Assembly (NCBI GenBank): GCA_037074705.1
Contig: CM073593.1
Span: 107,262,238-107,326,237 of the forward strand
Source of the DNA: Zhengitettix transpicula
Taxonomy: Eukaryota; Arthropoda; Insecta; Orthoptera; Tetrigidae
DNA length: 64,000 bases
Reading direction: 5' to 3'
Below the pieces are notes generated by a model. That model worked only from the letters and a program-made list of their open reading frames with translations. It was not told the DNA's origin and did no database searches. Positions 41,212 through 52,691 of the stretch are shown piece after piece; the first letter of the stretch is position 1; each line of letters begins with the position of its first letter. Position numbers and translations under genes: made by a program.

Positions 41212-44200
41212 ATGACCACAAGGAGGCGACGTGGTGCTTCTGAATCAGAGCAAGCACCTACTGTAATATCAACAGGAGGCAAGAGTAGCTCAGAAAATCT
41301 GTGGAGTCGGGAAGCAGACAAAAAGCACGTTTACAATGATTATGAATCGAACGGTGGTTCTTTAGGAACATCTGCTGCAAAGTCTCCAGATATTACAGTT
41401 CAAAAAATGACTTCACGGGACAGGACGACGGAATTCGTCAACACGATTCGCTCGTTACAAGGCCGAAATATTGCGAGAGCTGTTGCCGTTCGTGATCCGA
41501 AAAAGGCCATATACATTCAGAGTTATGCGGAATTTATGATGATTGCCAGGTAAACAATACACGATTTAGGTTAGTCTTACAACATTTACGTGATTATGCT
41601 TCCTTCCCTGACATTTAGATGCATTACTTATATTTAAATGTGTTTCTGAAATGAAGGAAAATCAAATGCTAGATTATAAATATCTGAATGAACATATACA
41701 CAAATATGGACAATGAATATTCCTGATGTCAATTTACAATTTGATTGGGGAAGGTGTGTGAAGTCACTGGTGCTAAATAAACTAGTTTTTAAACAGAATT
41801 ATATTATCAAAACTGTAAGAATTTGTGCTACAGACAACTCGTGTCATTTTAATTGGTTATTACAAGATAAGAATGCTTTAAAATGTAATATTTATTTCAA
41901 GTATGTGATGAATAGATCTTGTTATTCCTCTTTGTCTTAGTAAAACACTAATAGTAACAAAGATGAGACTAATTATTCTGATAACTAATTGTAACAAAGC
42001 CTAAGCTCGTGTATGTGTTTACATGTCATAGCTACAGGTCTTGTAGCATATACACACACACTCATATATTCATTAGCCTGAAGTTTTGTAAAATTGCAAC
42101 AAAAATGTTTATTCAGATCTAAGTAATGAATTTTGTGAATATATAAAACAAATTAAACCAAGTAGTTCTCATTATATTATTATTTCACTTTTATTTTTAT
42201 CTGCATTAAACATTGATAGTCTTTTGAGATGATTACATGAATTTTAAATGGAATGCATATTGTAAAATTTTGTTGAAATTAGAAATTCATGAAACAAGAC
42301 TTGTAGAATAATTTTATATAATTAAAATAATTGGTAGAGATGTATTAAGTAGTTTTAATTCTTCAGGAACGAAACCTGCTCCACGATTATATTTATTTAT
42401 TCTACAATGTGTATGGGCCATCTTAAAACTGATGCACGTTTGTAGTAGTCAACCTATATGTTTTGTTCTTTATATTATTTAAATTGATCTTCTACGTAAC
42501 ATTTGAAAACATTGTTTTTTTTCAGAACTATAGGAAAGAATATCAGTAGCACATACACTAAACTGGAAAAGTTAACTTTATGTAAGTATGAACAATTTGT
42601 ATGAAATGCAAAGAAAGGTGGTGGCTTACTTGAAATTGTCGCCATTCAGGACAGGAGGTAGTTTGTCTAATTTTAGCTTCCTTATTAAGAACGTCCTGTG
42701 TGTTTGGTTCTCAAGAACAATGCTAACGTCTCCAAAGATTGGGATAATTTTATTGTCCTATATAGTGACAGTGTTACTTGAGTTTGAAATTAGCCACCCT
42801 CTTTCCATTCCATACATATTACTTTAATTCTATATTTCAGAGTTGACAAATACTTTCGTTTAATTCATGCTAATTATTTATTTCACGATCGCAGATTTCT
42901 TAATGCTAGTAACGAATCATCTACACATACAATATTTTGCAATTATTATACGTTTGGACAATATTGCATTTGAATAGTATTTTAGACATGGTGGCCACTG
43001 GAGCCCATTATTTTAAACTGTATTTCTACCTTTTTATTATTGATTTTGTAGTAAGTTCCTAATTGTAATTTAATTTATAGTGGCAAAAAGAAAGTCACTG
43101 TTCAATGACCGACCAACTGAAATTCAAGAATTGACTTATATCATCAAGGAAGATCTCAACAGTTTAAACCAGCAAATAGCTCGTCTTCAGGAAGTAGCTA
43201 AGAAACAACGGCAGACTCAACAAAATGGCCACCATTTACTTTCACATTCTTCGAGTGTAGTCCTCGCTTTACAGTCTAAACTTGCTTCAATGTCTACTGA
43301 ATTTAAACAAGTCTTGGAAGTTCGAACAGAGGTAATTAGTGCCATTTATTTTTTGCTTTATTTATTTATATTTAAACGACGAACATTTCAGTCCAATTTA
43401 CATTAAAAATTTTATTTAAAAATATATGAAGTTGCATAGCTTTTTGCAATAACATAAATTTATAAATATTCCACTACTATTTCAGATAACAAAGATACTC
43501 GATAGCAATATCAAATTATTTAATATAATAAGTTAGGTCATTCATAAATAACTTTCCTTTTTGCAGTATTTTGTATATGTGATATTAGTAAGGATATGGC
43601 ATTATCAAAAATAATTTTTATATTGGTATGGAAAGGAAAGAGAGAGAGGTTGTGGCTTACCTGAAAGTGAAGTGTGGTGTCGCCATAAGGAACTGAAGGT
43701 TGTCCGCAGCTGGCCGGTGCACGGAATGGTGAGGCAGAGAGCATCCGAAAATTTGAAGAACAACCTTCAGTTCCTTATGGCGACACTGCACTTTACTTTC
43801 AGGTCAGCCACAACCTGTCTCTCTTTCCTTTCCATACCAATATCACATATATATATATCATAATTATTAAAATGAAACATCTCTCTATTTCTCGAAGTAA
43901 TTTTAAAATTAAATTTATTCAAAAAAACACTGAGGAATTTCATCATGTATCAATTTGTAAATAAATTTTAAATAACAATAATCACGCTGTGACTCCAATG
44001 AAGATATTTGAAAAATAGAAAATAATTTTATAGTCATGTTCCAAAAAAGGATTTGGTAAGTCCAGTGTAGAAAAAGTTTAACCATTTATATTCTACAGAT
44101 TCAAAAAATTTTTTGGCAAAAATGTTGGTGTAAGTTGGCCATGCGATCAATAGTGGTTTCACCAAAATTTAATACAATTCCCTCAAAGTTAGAGGTCATC

Positions 44201-46191
44201 TAAAATATCTACTTTCTTCTCTCTTCACAAAACTGCTTTATTAATGATCATTGTCACACAATAAAATTTATTTTTTGAATCAAATAAAACTCCCAAGATT
44301 TTTAATAATATCTCATCTACCTATAGCATAGGATATATAATAATGAGTACAATTAACTATATTCCTAGCTCTAAAAAATACTATGTACAGTTTCATATAA
44401 TTTTCACTACACCAACTATTAACATCCTTCAAACTATTCTGTAAGACATTACAATCCTCAACAAGTAAAACAATTCAACACCATTTTATATAATCAATAA
44501 AAACATTGAAAAGTAATGGACCTAAATCTGAGCACTGAGGTACCCCCGATATAACTTCTTATATTTTACAAATTGCATTATTTTTCTTAAACAATTTAAG
44601 CATTGGCTCAACAAATCCAAAATTCTTTTATTTCTGTAACAGAATCAAGTGGTTTACCAAGTAAAAAATCTGTCTATTTGAAAGCCCTTTCCTCGTTCAT
44701 AAAATATGTACTGGATGTAACGAGCCTGTTTTGTTTTTATAGGAAAAATAAGGTATTTTATTTTATTAATACGGGCAGATTAAAAAAAATTTGGAATGTT
44801 ATTTAAAATTGGTTTGTATTCAACTATTAAATTTTTATGGCCTGTTTTGTGTATAGGAATTAAAGTGAATTTTCCATATAGGAAAGTTTTCCTCAGATAA
44901 AGGTTTATTGCAAATAGTATGTAATATACATGAAAGAGCGAAAATAATTTTTTTTATAAAAATAAGGGGAACACCATCTGGTCCACAACTAGTATTAATT
45001 AAGTTACACTCCCAAATAATCACTTATCAATATTTCAATTCCACTAATTGTATGATGAGACTTATTTAGAGTAACAATGAATCTTTTTTAAAAAACAAAT
45101 AGGGCTGTAGGAAGTGGTTGACCCTGGTTCTCTCTTTCCAAAGGATAAATGGAATTCAAGATGCTAGTGCAAACTGTCACTATATCCCAGGCAGAAACCA
45201 TAGAAGATACATTTCTTATTGTAGTCCTAGAACTAAATTAACAAATACTGAAGTCAACAGTGAATTTAGATTATGCTTCAGTGAAGTATGAGTACCATAT
45301 TATTGCTCAAGATATCAACGTACCTTTCTCACTGTGCATTTTATATGTATGTGGCATATAATATATTTTAATCTGAGATACTAATAAAAATTGCTGGTGG
45401 TGGTCAAAATTTAATCTCATCTATTGGTGATTTCCAGGTAGCCAGTGTATTAGGAAAATTAAGTTGTCCAATAAAACAAAATAAAATAATATACTATTTT
45501 ACTATATGTCTTAGTCTGTTCTGTGTATTTCATTATAAAATAATTCTTGTTTTGTAACTACTTTCACAGAATTTGAAGCATCAAAAATCTAGAAGGGAAC
45601 AATTTTCTCAGGGTCCAGTTTCATCATCTTTACCTCTTTCTGCCATGTCAGGTCACCACCAAGGTTCTGTTCTACTATCAGAAGAGCAAGTTAGTATCAG
45701 TATGGAGAATAGTCCGTTAGTACCTGCAAATCAGAAACAAATATTGGTGTATGACGAAACAGTGAGTTTTTTTTTCTTCCAAGTATCACATAACATAAAT
45801 TTTTTGAAAATATTTGTATAGAATGTGTGGTGTTTTATAGGATAATTACCTGCAAAGTCGAGCTGAAACAATGCAGAACATAGAATCTACAATTGTTGAA
45901 CTGGGTGGTATCTTCCAACAGCTTGCCCATATGGTTAAAGAGCAAGAAGAAATGGTTGAAAGGTAAATTGGGCATATTACATTTTTAAGCAAAGCTTCGT
46001 ACTTGAATTAATATCGATTTTGTTTATTCAGGATCGATACTAATGTTGCCGATGCAGAGCTCAATGTTGAAGCAGCTCATGGAGAGATACTGAAATATTT
46101 TCAATCGGTTACAAACAATAGGTGGCTTATGATCAAGATTTTTGCTGTCCTTATATTTTTCTTCTTCTTTTTTGTTGTATTCTTGACATAG
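41212..46191 (+). CDS. STX5: Syntaxin-5, Golgi Qa-SNARE, complete
   Basis: Qa-SNARE of ER-to-Golgi and intra-Golgi vesicle fusion (Syx5 in Drosophila). Exons: 41212-41549, 42526-42581, 43081-43331, 45570-45761, 45841-45962, 46032-46191; 1119 nt, 372 residues plus TAG, all phases closing. Features in order: an arginine cluster at residues 4-7 (RRRR); the conserved MTSRDRTTEF at 66-75, which is the start of the short isoform in mammals; an Habc-like N-terminal region with KRKSLFNDRPTEIQELTYIIKEDLNSLN and LQSKLASMSTEFKQVLEVRTE; the SNARE motif from about 285 to 345, with AETMQNIESTIVELGGIFQQ and Q314 at the 0 layer; and a C-terminal membrane anchor (about 352-371, rich in Phe/Ile/Val) ending three bases before TAG. 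Length is close to mammalian long syntaxin-5 (355). Introns 2 to 4 hold LINE and MITE-like repeats. Identification is secure. Confidence 0.97.
42590..42845. repeat. Diverged foldback MITE in syntaxin-5 intron 2
   Basis: Left end AAAGGTGGTGGCTTACTTGAAATT and right end TTGAAATTAGCCACCCTCTTTCC are inverted relatives, and both resemble the arms of the 43570-43860 family. It starts about ten bases after the donor of the 56-nt exon 42526-42581. Confidence 0.55.
43570..43860. mobile_element. Palindromic MITE with ratchet-like splice motif, in syntaxin-5 intron 3
   Basis: Arms 43623-43703 and 43760-43840 (81 bases each) are inverted complements with few mismatches, around a 57-base loop containing GGCCGGTGCACGGAATGG. 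Outside the left arm is TTAGTAAGGATATGGCATTATCAAAAATAA, split by the same block that flanks other copies. On the plus strand the right arm contains CTTTCAG|GTCAGCC (about 43796-43809), an acceptor fused to a donor-like sequence in the sense of syntaxin-5; the left arm offers CTTTCAG|GTAAGCC on the minus strand. No transposase. Confidence 0.75.
44480..45070 (-). pseudogene. Decayed non-LTR (LINE) reverse transcriptase fragment
   Basis: Minus-strand translations in shifting frames show two reverse-transcriptase blocks in the right order: SCGPDGVPLIFIKK (about 44980-45015) and GVPQCSDLGPLLFNVFIDY (about 44495-44555). These match the GPDGIP and GVPQGSxLGPLLF motifs of jockey/CR1-type LINEs. Several frameshifts and stops separate them and the catalytic YADD box was not found. 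It lies in syntaxin-5 intron 3, antisense to the gene. Confidence 0.75.
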
Positions 46192-47411
46192 AAAAATTTA
46201 AAATTCATTGATGAAGTCTGTATAATTATGTAAAAGACAACTAGATGTAAATAATACATTGTTCAAGTGCAATTGATGATGTATGTGAATAAAACTGGGA
46301 GCCAAGACTTAATACTATTTTTGAGTAAAAAGAATACATCAATTTTTTGAAATTTATTTGTATATTATACCAGACAATTTAAATATCTTAAAACATAAAT
46401 AAAACAAGAAGTATATTCTAAATCACAATTAATTATACAGGTATTTAATTTGTATTATATTATTTGTCTGAAACTATTGTTGTGGCCAGGAAATTAATCC
46501 TGGTTTTCTTTGCAAGCCTCTAATTCTAGTGTGGGGCTTGCCAAGAACATCCTGTTCCAGAAATGATTTCATTCATACCCATACAACTAACTGCCTAGAT
46601 CAAATTCACTATTGATAGCAGGAATGGTATGAGTTGCCATCTAGAGTGACCTAAATGCACTGAAAAAATTTTATAAAGTGATTATAGAATAAGAATTGCA
46701 CTTAAAAATTATCTTTGATTTTGTTTCTTCACTGCATTTAATATAGAAAATAATACAAACTGCAAAATTTTAAAATGTATACTGTTATTCTATTTTGCCT
46801 ACAAAATTACCAGCATTGGTTGAGTTCTTTATAATGTACAATCAATCTATTAAATCATGTAGATATTAATTCAAATTAATTTTAAAATTTCAGTTATTTT
46901 GATAATAATAATATATATATATATCTTTTTTTAATTGAATTATTACTCCTTTTCCAGTTTCCTAAATATACTCAAACCAAACCCCATTTTGGTTAATGCA
47001 CAATTTCCACAAATAAATGTTTATCATAGAAAAATGTTACTTCAGTAATAGCACCAAATAATTTTGAATTATTACATATGTTAATGCATTCAGTGCCAAT
47101 GATGTCCCATGTTGAACCTAACTATCCTTTTGTAGCTCGAGACTTGGAACTTCAATGATGCCCAATTTAGTTTCCGTAGGACTTTGTCAGGTTGGCAATA
47201 TATATTTCTTTGCAATATTTTACATGTTCTTAAATATTAGAGTGAATATTATGGCACACGAAGATTCCAAATTGAAACAAAAAAAAAAGTAGCTCTTGCA
47301 CAGTAAGAATAAATCAAAGGGAACTTGAAATGTGTTGAAAAGGTGCACAGTTTAATAACTTATTTGTCCATTGGAAAGCTTGACTCAAATTATAATTTGT
47401 GATTTTGGTTT

Positions 47412-47470
47412 GCCCAACCCAGCTCAATTGGTAGAACGTCCGGACCTGAACTTCCTTGAAAATTTACAAC
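47412..47470 (+). repeat. tRNA-like A-box fragment (possible SINE head)
   Basis: CCAGCTCAATTGGTAGAACG (47420-47439) is an almost perfect tRNA A-box region (D-arm). No matching B box or cloverleaf follows, so it is not a tRNA gene; it is more likely the 5' piece of a tRNA-derived SINE. Confidence 0.4.
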
Positions 47471-47879
47471 TAAATTAGTGAAAGGTGGATAAGAAATGTG
47501 CACAAACAATATAAACAACAAAATTTTTATATATATATATATTGTTCCCTTAATGGGCCTGGAAACTTCTTTTCTTCAAAAAATTCACCAGGAAGGTGAC
47601 ACCATTTATGTGATGCTGTGATTTATGTATTCCTTGAGAGCTCCTCAAAGTCCTAACAGAATAGTAGGTACTTACTGTGTTGATTTTACATTGTTATGGG
47701 CTTTGCAGCTTTTATCGTTATATGGAGTGTCTCAACTTTTCAATTTGCCTGTGGATGATTTGCTGTACTTTTATTCCACAAATTGTCTGACTTGGCCTAT
47801 ATATAATCACTCGAACTGACAATCAAAATCTTGCAATTCAATTGTTGTAAAATACTTTACAGCCAAGTAGGTATGATCT

Positions 47880-48400
47880 TCATCTTGTAACGCAATGGGA
47901 GTTTCTGTCTGATGGTGGTAGTGGTCCTATGATATCTATACGGATGTCTTTGAATCTTTATCTAGTTCTGCATAAGGCTGAATTGGCGATCTTGTGTGTT
48001 CAATTACTTTGTTCTTCTGGAAAGCTCAAGCTCAGCAGTCACTTGTTTGACAGTAACTTTTACACCTGGATGAGACAGGCTGTGCAATTTGGTTTTAACA
48101 CCATTCTCCGAAATTTTTATGGTCGAATGCTTGAAGTGGATGTAGTCACCACAAGAACTTCCCTGAAGCAAGGAGGTACTCTTCTCTGTGATATTTGCCA
48201 TCTTGATCTCTTCATCTGAAGTCTGAACTTCAGTCATCAGTAAGTATGTTCTCTTCTCCTCAGGCAGGTTAGATTCTTGATGAATATTGTGATATGTATG
48301 GTAGATAACATTATCAAAGGTTTGCGGTAAGTTCTAATGGTAAAATCGTGAGCTTTAACAGATATTTAAACTATTAGGAACTAGATTAAAAAGTCAAATA
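47880..48400 (-). pseudogene. Decayed Gypsy-type LTR retrotransposon pol fragment
   Basis: On the minus strand an open stretch from about 48237 to 48004 contains LHSLSHPGVK, the typical block before the integrase zinc-binding region, and in a shifted frame further on RIDIIGPLPPSDR (about 47925-47965), the start of the Gypsy integrase catalytic core. The sequence between them, normally carrying the HHCC finger, is mostly deleted, and stops and frameshifts are present. No LTRs were seen. Confidence 0.7.
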
Positions 48401-49460
48401 CAGGTGAGGGGTTCTAGCAACACACTTTCCATATCCTTCTCCACCCAAATTTCAAAGGGACAGTTTGTGCTTGGGCCGTTGACCCCCGAGCAGCCGGTGG
48501 GACTTGACTTTCCAATCCCTGCTACATAAATTCACAATATACCACTGTAACATAGGTTCAGTCCACTTTGTATTGGGCCATAATTAAACTATATCTATAA
48601 TTTAAACCCACAACATTTGCCATAGGAAACACAGTCCTAAAACGGCTCCTAGAAAATGCTTAGATAAAATATCTTGGTTTTACTACTACTATACTTTCTT
48701 GTCATTCCATAGCTGAAGTCAGTGACAGCCATTGAAACACTATAACTTGTGAGGTTAAGCTTTACATGTCAGAGCTGGTTATCAAGAGCCTTTGTGTCAA
48801 AACCATTCAAAACATTGACACAAGGAAATATTTTGTTCAGTTCAGGATATGTTCTACACTAAAAATCTAATCCATGAAATTTAAGAGACGAGTACAGGAT
48901 GTGATAAAAAGACTTTGCTGCTGTCTGTTTATCCTGTTCATAAGAATATAATGAATGTTTTTAGAACAGTAGTGGCATCACCCCAAGAGAGGGCTCCCTA
49001 TGGACTACAATGCTCCTCCAACTACTGCACACACTGACACATCTTGTTACACCTCTCCACCAACTTTAATGAGTTTACCCGAGAAGACTACATGCATGTA
49101 ACTGATTATTAAAAGTTAAATTATAAAAGTAAGTGACTAATTATTTCATTCATTTGGATAGGAAAGAGGAACTTACCTTAAATGTACAATGTACCAGGTG
49201 CATTTTTCTCTCTTAAGATATGGAGACTTTTTTTTTTACTGTATCATATCAGGAGTATTTTGACTCTTTTAAGCATGGGGAGTATCTATGACTCCCTTAA
49301 AGTACTGGGGGTATCTTTACTTACTTTCAGGTATTAGACTATAATTCATAATAGTTTGTTTATTAAGTTATTTTACAAAAGTTATGAATGACATGGAAAA
49401 TGAAAATAGTACAAATGTATTATGATTTATCCTACAAAGTAATACATTAATGAATTATAC

Positions 49461-52400
49461 TTATATTTTAACTCCACCTTCATCATTGTCAGTCAAAGTT
49501 GATGAATTCAAAGGTGTCTGAAACATTAATAATTCAGAATTGATGTGTGACTATAGATATTTTAAATTATAATGATAAGTAGACATATTAGCATTACCTT
49601 ATCTGGGATTTCATATGGGAATGTCTTTCCTTCTGCTGTAACAGCAGCTTTCAACCTTTCAAGCACTTTGGGGGTTAAGTTTTCTAGATTAGCAGCTTGA
49701 ATGGCATTTTCCAGAATACTCATAGCTTCGTTGTTATTTTCCAGGTCCACTATATAAGACCAAAATTCATTGTAAATTCATATTTCTATTTTGAACACTT
49801 TGGATTGCTTTGTTAGCAAAGCACTATTTAACAAAACTAGAATTACTACTTATCAGATGTAAAAATGTTCAACAAATACAAGGAAAATTATGTTAAGTAT
49901 CTCTCTTTCCTTTCCATATCAATATCGCAATTATAGTAGAACACAGTAAAAAAAACTTGATATATTTTATATAAAATGACAATAAACAATCTAGACAATT
50001 TCCTAAAATTAGTCAAATAGCCTGTTGAAAGTAGTAGTTTAGTTACAAATACTCGAATTAATTCATTGAAACATACAAAAGTTATTACAGTAGTAAATCA
50101 TAGTCTAGGAGAAGATCTATTAAATTTTAATAATTTGTAGTTTATGAGGAACAAAACTTTTGAAAAATACAAGCATGATTTCCATAAGCTCTCAGATACT
50201 TCATTTATTTATTTATTTTGACAGAATAAATGCAGGTCAGAAGATTAATAAGATGAAAAACTACAATACAACTGTTTTTATCAGATTATGGCTAATAGTT
50301 TAATGTTTTATAAGGAAATAGATTAAAATTAAATTTCTTATTAACATTTATAAAATATCTAAATAATTATAACAGAAATCTAGAAATAGAATTTAAATCA
50401 ATATCAATGACTGTTACTATAGATAAATTGAAAAGCATCACTTATCAGAATTTCAATTTTACTCACTCTGAATATGAAGAAGAATAGAATAAACTTGACC
50501 TAATTTTTCTCTGGTGATTGGTATAGTTTCCAGTTTTGAAAGTAAATTTTGCAAGAGTGCTGGATCACGTTCAGCTTTTGCCTTAATAATAATAGGACTG
50601 AACATGATAAGGTCATCACTTGATAGAAATTCGGACCACAATTTGTCAGATGCTTCTTTCTCTCCATTCATAAACATGTGGACCCATAAGACATTAATAG
50701 GAGAGTTGATACCACGAGCTGCATACTTACGAGCTACAATTTCATCTAAACATTTAATAAACAAGTATAAAAATAGATAAAATCTTAAATCATAAGTAAT
50801 GTCATTATTATTCTTTAAAGTATTCAATACAAACACTGTTGTACAATATCAGGACCAGTTTGAAGCAGTCCTAAGGCACCACCTCTGGGAAATGTTTGAG
50901 CAATGGTTGTCAAATCATCACCTACTGAATTTTCAATAAGTTTGTCTAAGTATTGGATATAAACATTAGCTTGCCCAGATGCAATATAAGCATTACATAA
51001 TCTATTATCGTACGAAATTCTTCTTTTGATATCCTGAAACAATATACATATGGAAAAATTACAGGAATTAACACATTTTACATCTAAATAATATAAATAA
51101 GTAAAAAAAAGTAAAAAAAATCATCTTCTGTTAGAAATATTTACATATTCAAACTAGTGCCATTTTTGGATCAACTCTGCACAATTCTTTCGACACATAT
51201 TGTTTAGTATTCTGTTTAAACCAACGTCGCTGTGCAGTACTGATGTTTCTGTGTGATATTTTGTGTGTGTAAATAAATTTCAGTTCAACATAACTAACAT
51301 TTATGTGTAACCTACTGCACAGTGATTATTATCAGATTATGGAACCAGAAAACTTGTGTGTGTTAACACAAAATAAAACAAACTGAATAATAATAGCATG
51401 TAAGATATGAGGAATGAAATTTAATGTAATATGTCTGTTTTAAAAGTTTATGAATTACATAAATAAAGAGCCAAATGAAAAAATGAAGTAATAATATGAG
51501 AACCACACAATTTTTCTGCAATCTTTGTTGCATTCGTCAGGTGATTAATAATGCAAGAGCTATTAGGATGACACAACCACACAAATCAGGTGATGACCTC
51601 AAAAGCAAAGCTAAAACCCCCTCAATCACCTCACGCAAAAGCTTTTCTCATTATCCCTTATTACAAATTTTTAAATAATATCAAATATCCAACACATAAT
51701 ACACTATACTTCTTGATAAAAAAACAAACTAACTACAAGGCCTCATTTGAAGTGGATTGAGTTGTTGCACAATGGTTTAAAACTAATCGGTTGGGATTGA
51801 ATGTATTGCACAACTAAACTGCTTTTGATGAGCTGTTTGAATGTGTACAACAGTCCTCAACAGTCTTTTACGGAATAAAGATATTATCATGTTAAATTGA
51901 AATTCAATTTTGTCATCCAGTGTTTCATTATTAATATAATTCATTCATATGATGACTGCAAAAGGTGTTGATAAAAAGGAAATTTGGCAGGAGTTTATAG
52001 CAGTGGCCTTGATTTATCTGAAGTCTGCGAGGTGAAAAGTGACAAGTATAAAAACAAAGGATGCAGGCATATAAGAAGCTGAAATTGACCCCAAAGTAGA
52101 TGAGGCTCAGGTACAAACTTTGTAGTTCCTACTGACGACAACTAAAGAAACAGATGGACAACATGATATCTGGGAAAGGAACAAAAGGTGTTTATACATA
52201 ATGTATCATATTTTAATGAGATAAATGTTTTTCGGCTTTTCTGTATTGGACATCATTTGAGAACAACACAAAATGAAAGGTTTTCAAAAGTTGTTAGAAG
52301 GTTTATGTACAAAAGAGATGTTGAACTAACACATTTTTTGCACAAATTGTTTCACGTAAGGGGCCCTTAAGGAACATGCACAATGTATTAGACTACCTTA

Positions 52401-52633
52401 TGTAGCAAATCGCAGTTGTCAAACAGGCTATATATATATATCAGTCTATATATATATCAGTCCGCAGCCGGCCGGTGCACGGAATGGTGTAACACTCCTT
52501 CCTGAAGAATGAGGCTGAGAGCCTCCGAAAATTTGAAGAACAACCTTCAGTTCCTCATGGCGACACTGCACTTCACTTTCAGGTAACCAACAACCTATCT
52601 TTCTATCCTTACCATACCAATATATATGTATAT

Positions 52634-52691
<58 letters not shown>

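Larger units (their letters stand above)
46192..49460. other. Tail-to-tail gap between syntaxin-5 and LRPPRC
   Basis: AT-rich, with no host exon recognised. It contains the Gypsy fragment and a tRNA-like piece listed separately, a TA array near 46912-46924 and another near 47529-47541, and a diverged MITE end at 49145-49215 (GGATAGGAAAGAGGAACTTACC). The start is probably the syntaxin-5 3' UTR; AATAAA at about 46287 is a plausible polyadenylation signal. Confidence 0.55.

Noticed and set aside
47412..47470. tRNA gene
   Set aside because: Only the D-arm/A-box region is present; there is no anticodon arm, TΨC arm or B box.
48004..48237. Small host gene between syntaxin-5 and LRPPRC
   Set aside because: The frame contains a Gypsy integrase-region block and is followed in a shifted frame by the integrase core start, so it is a retrotransposon relic.
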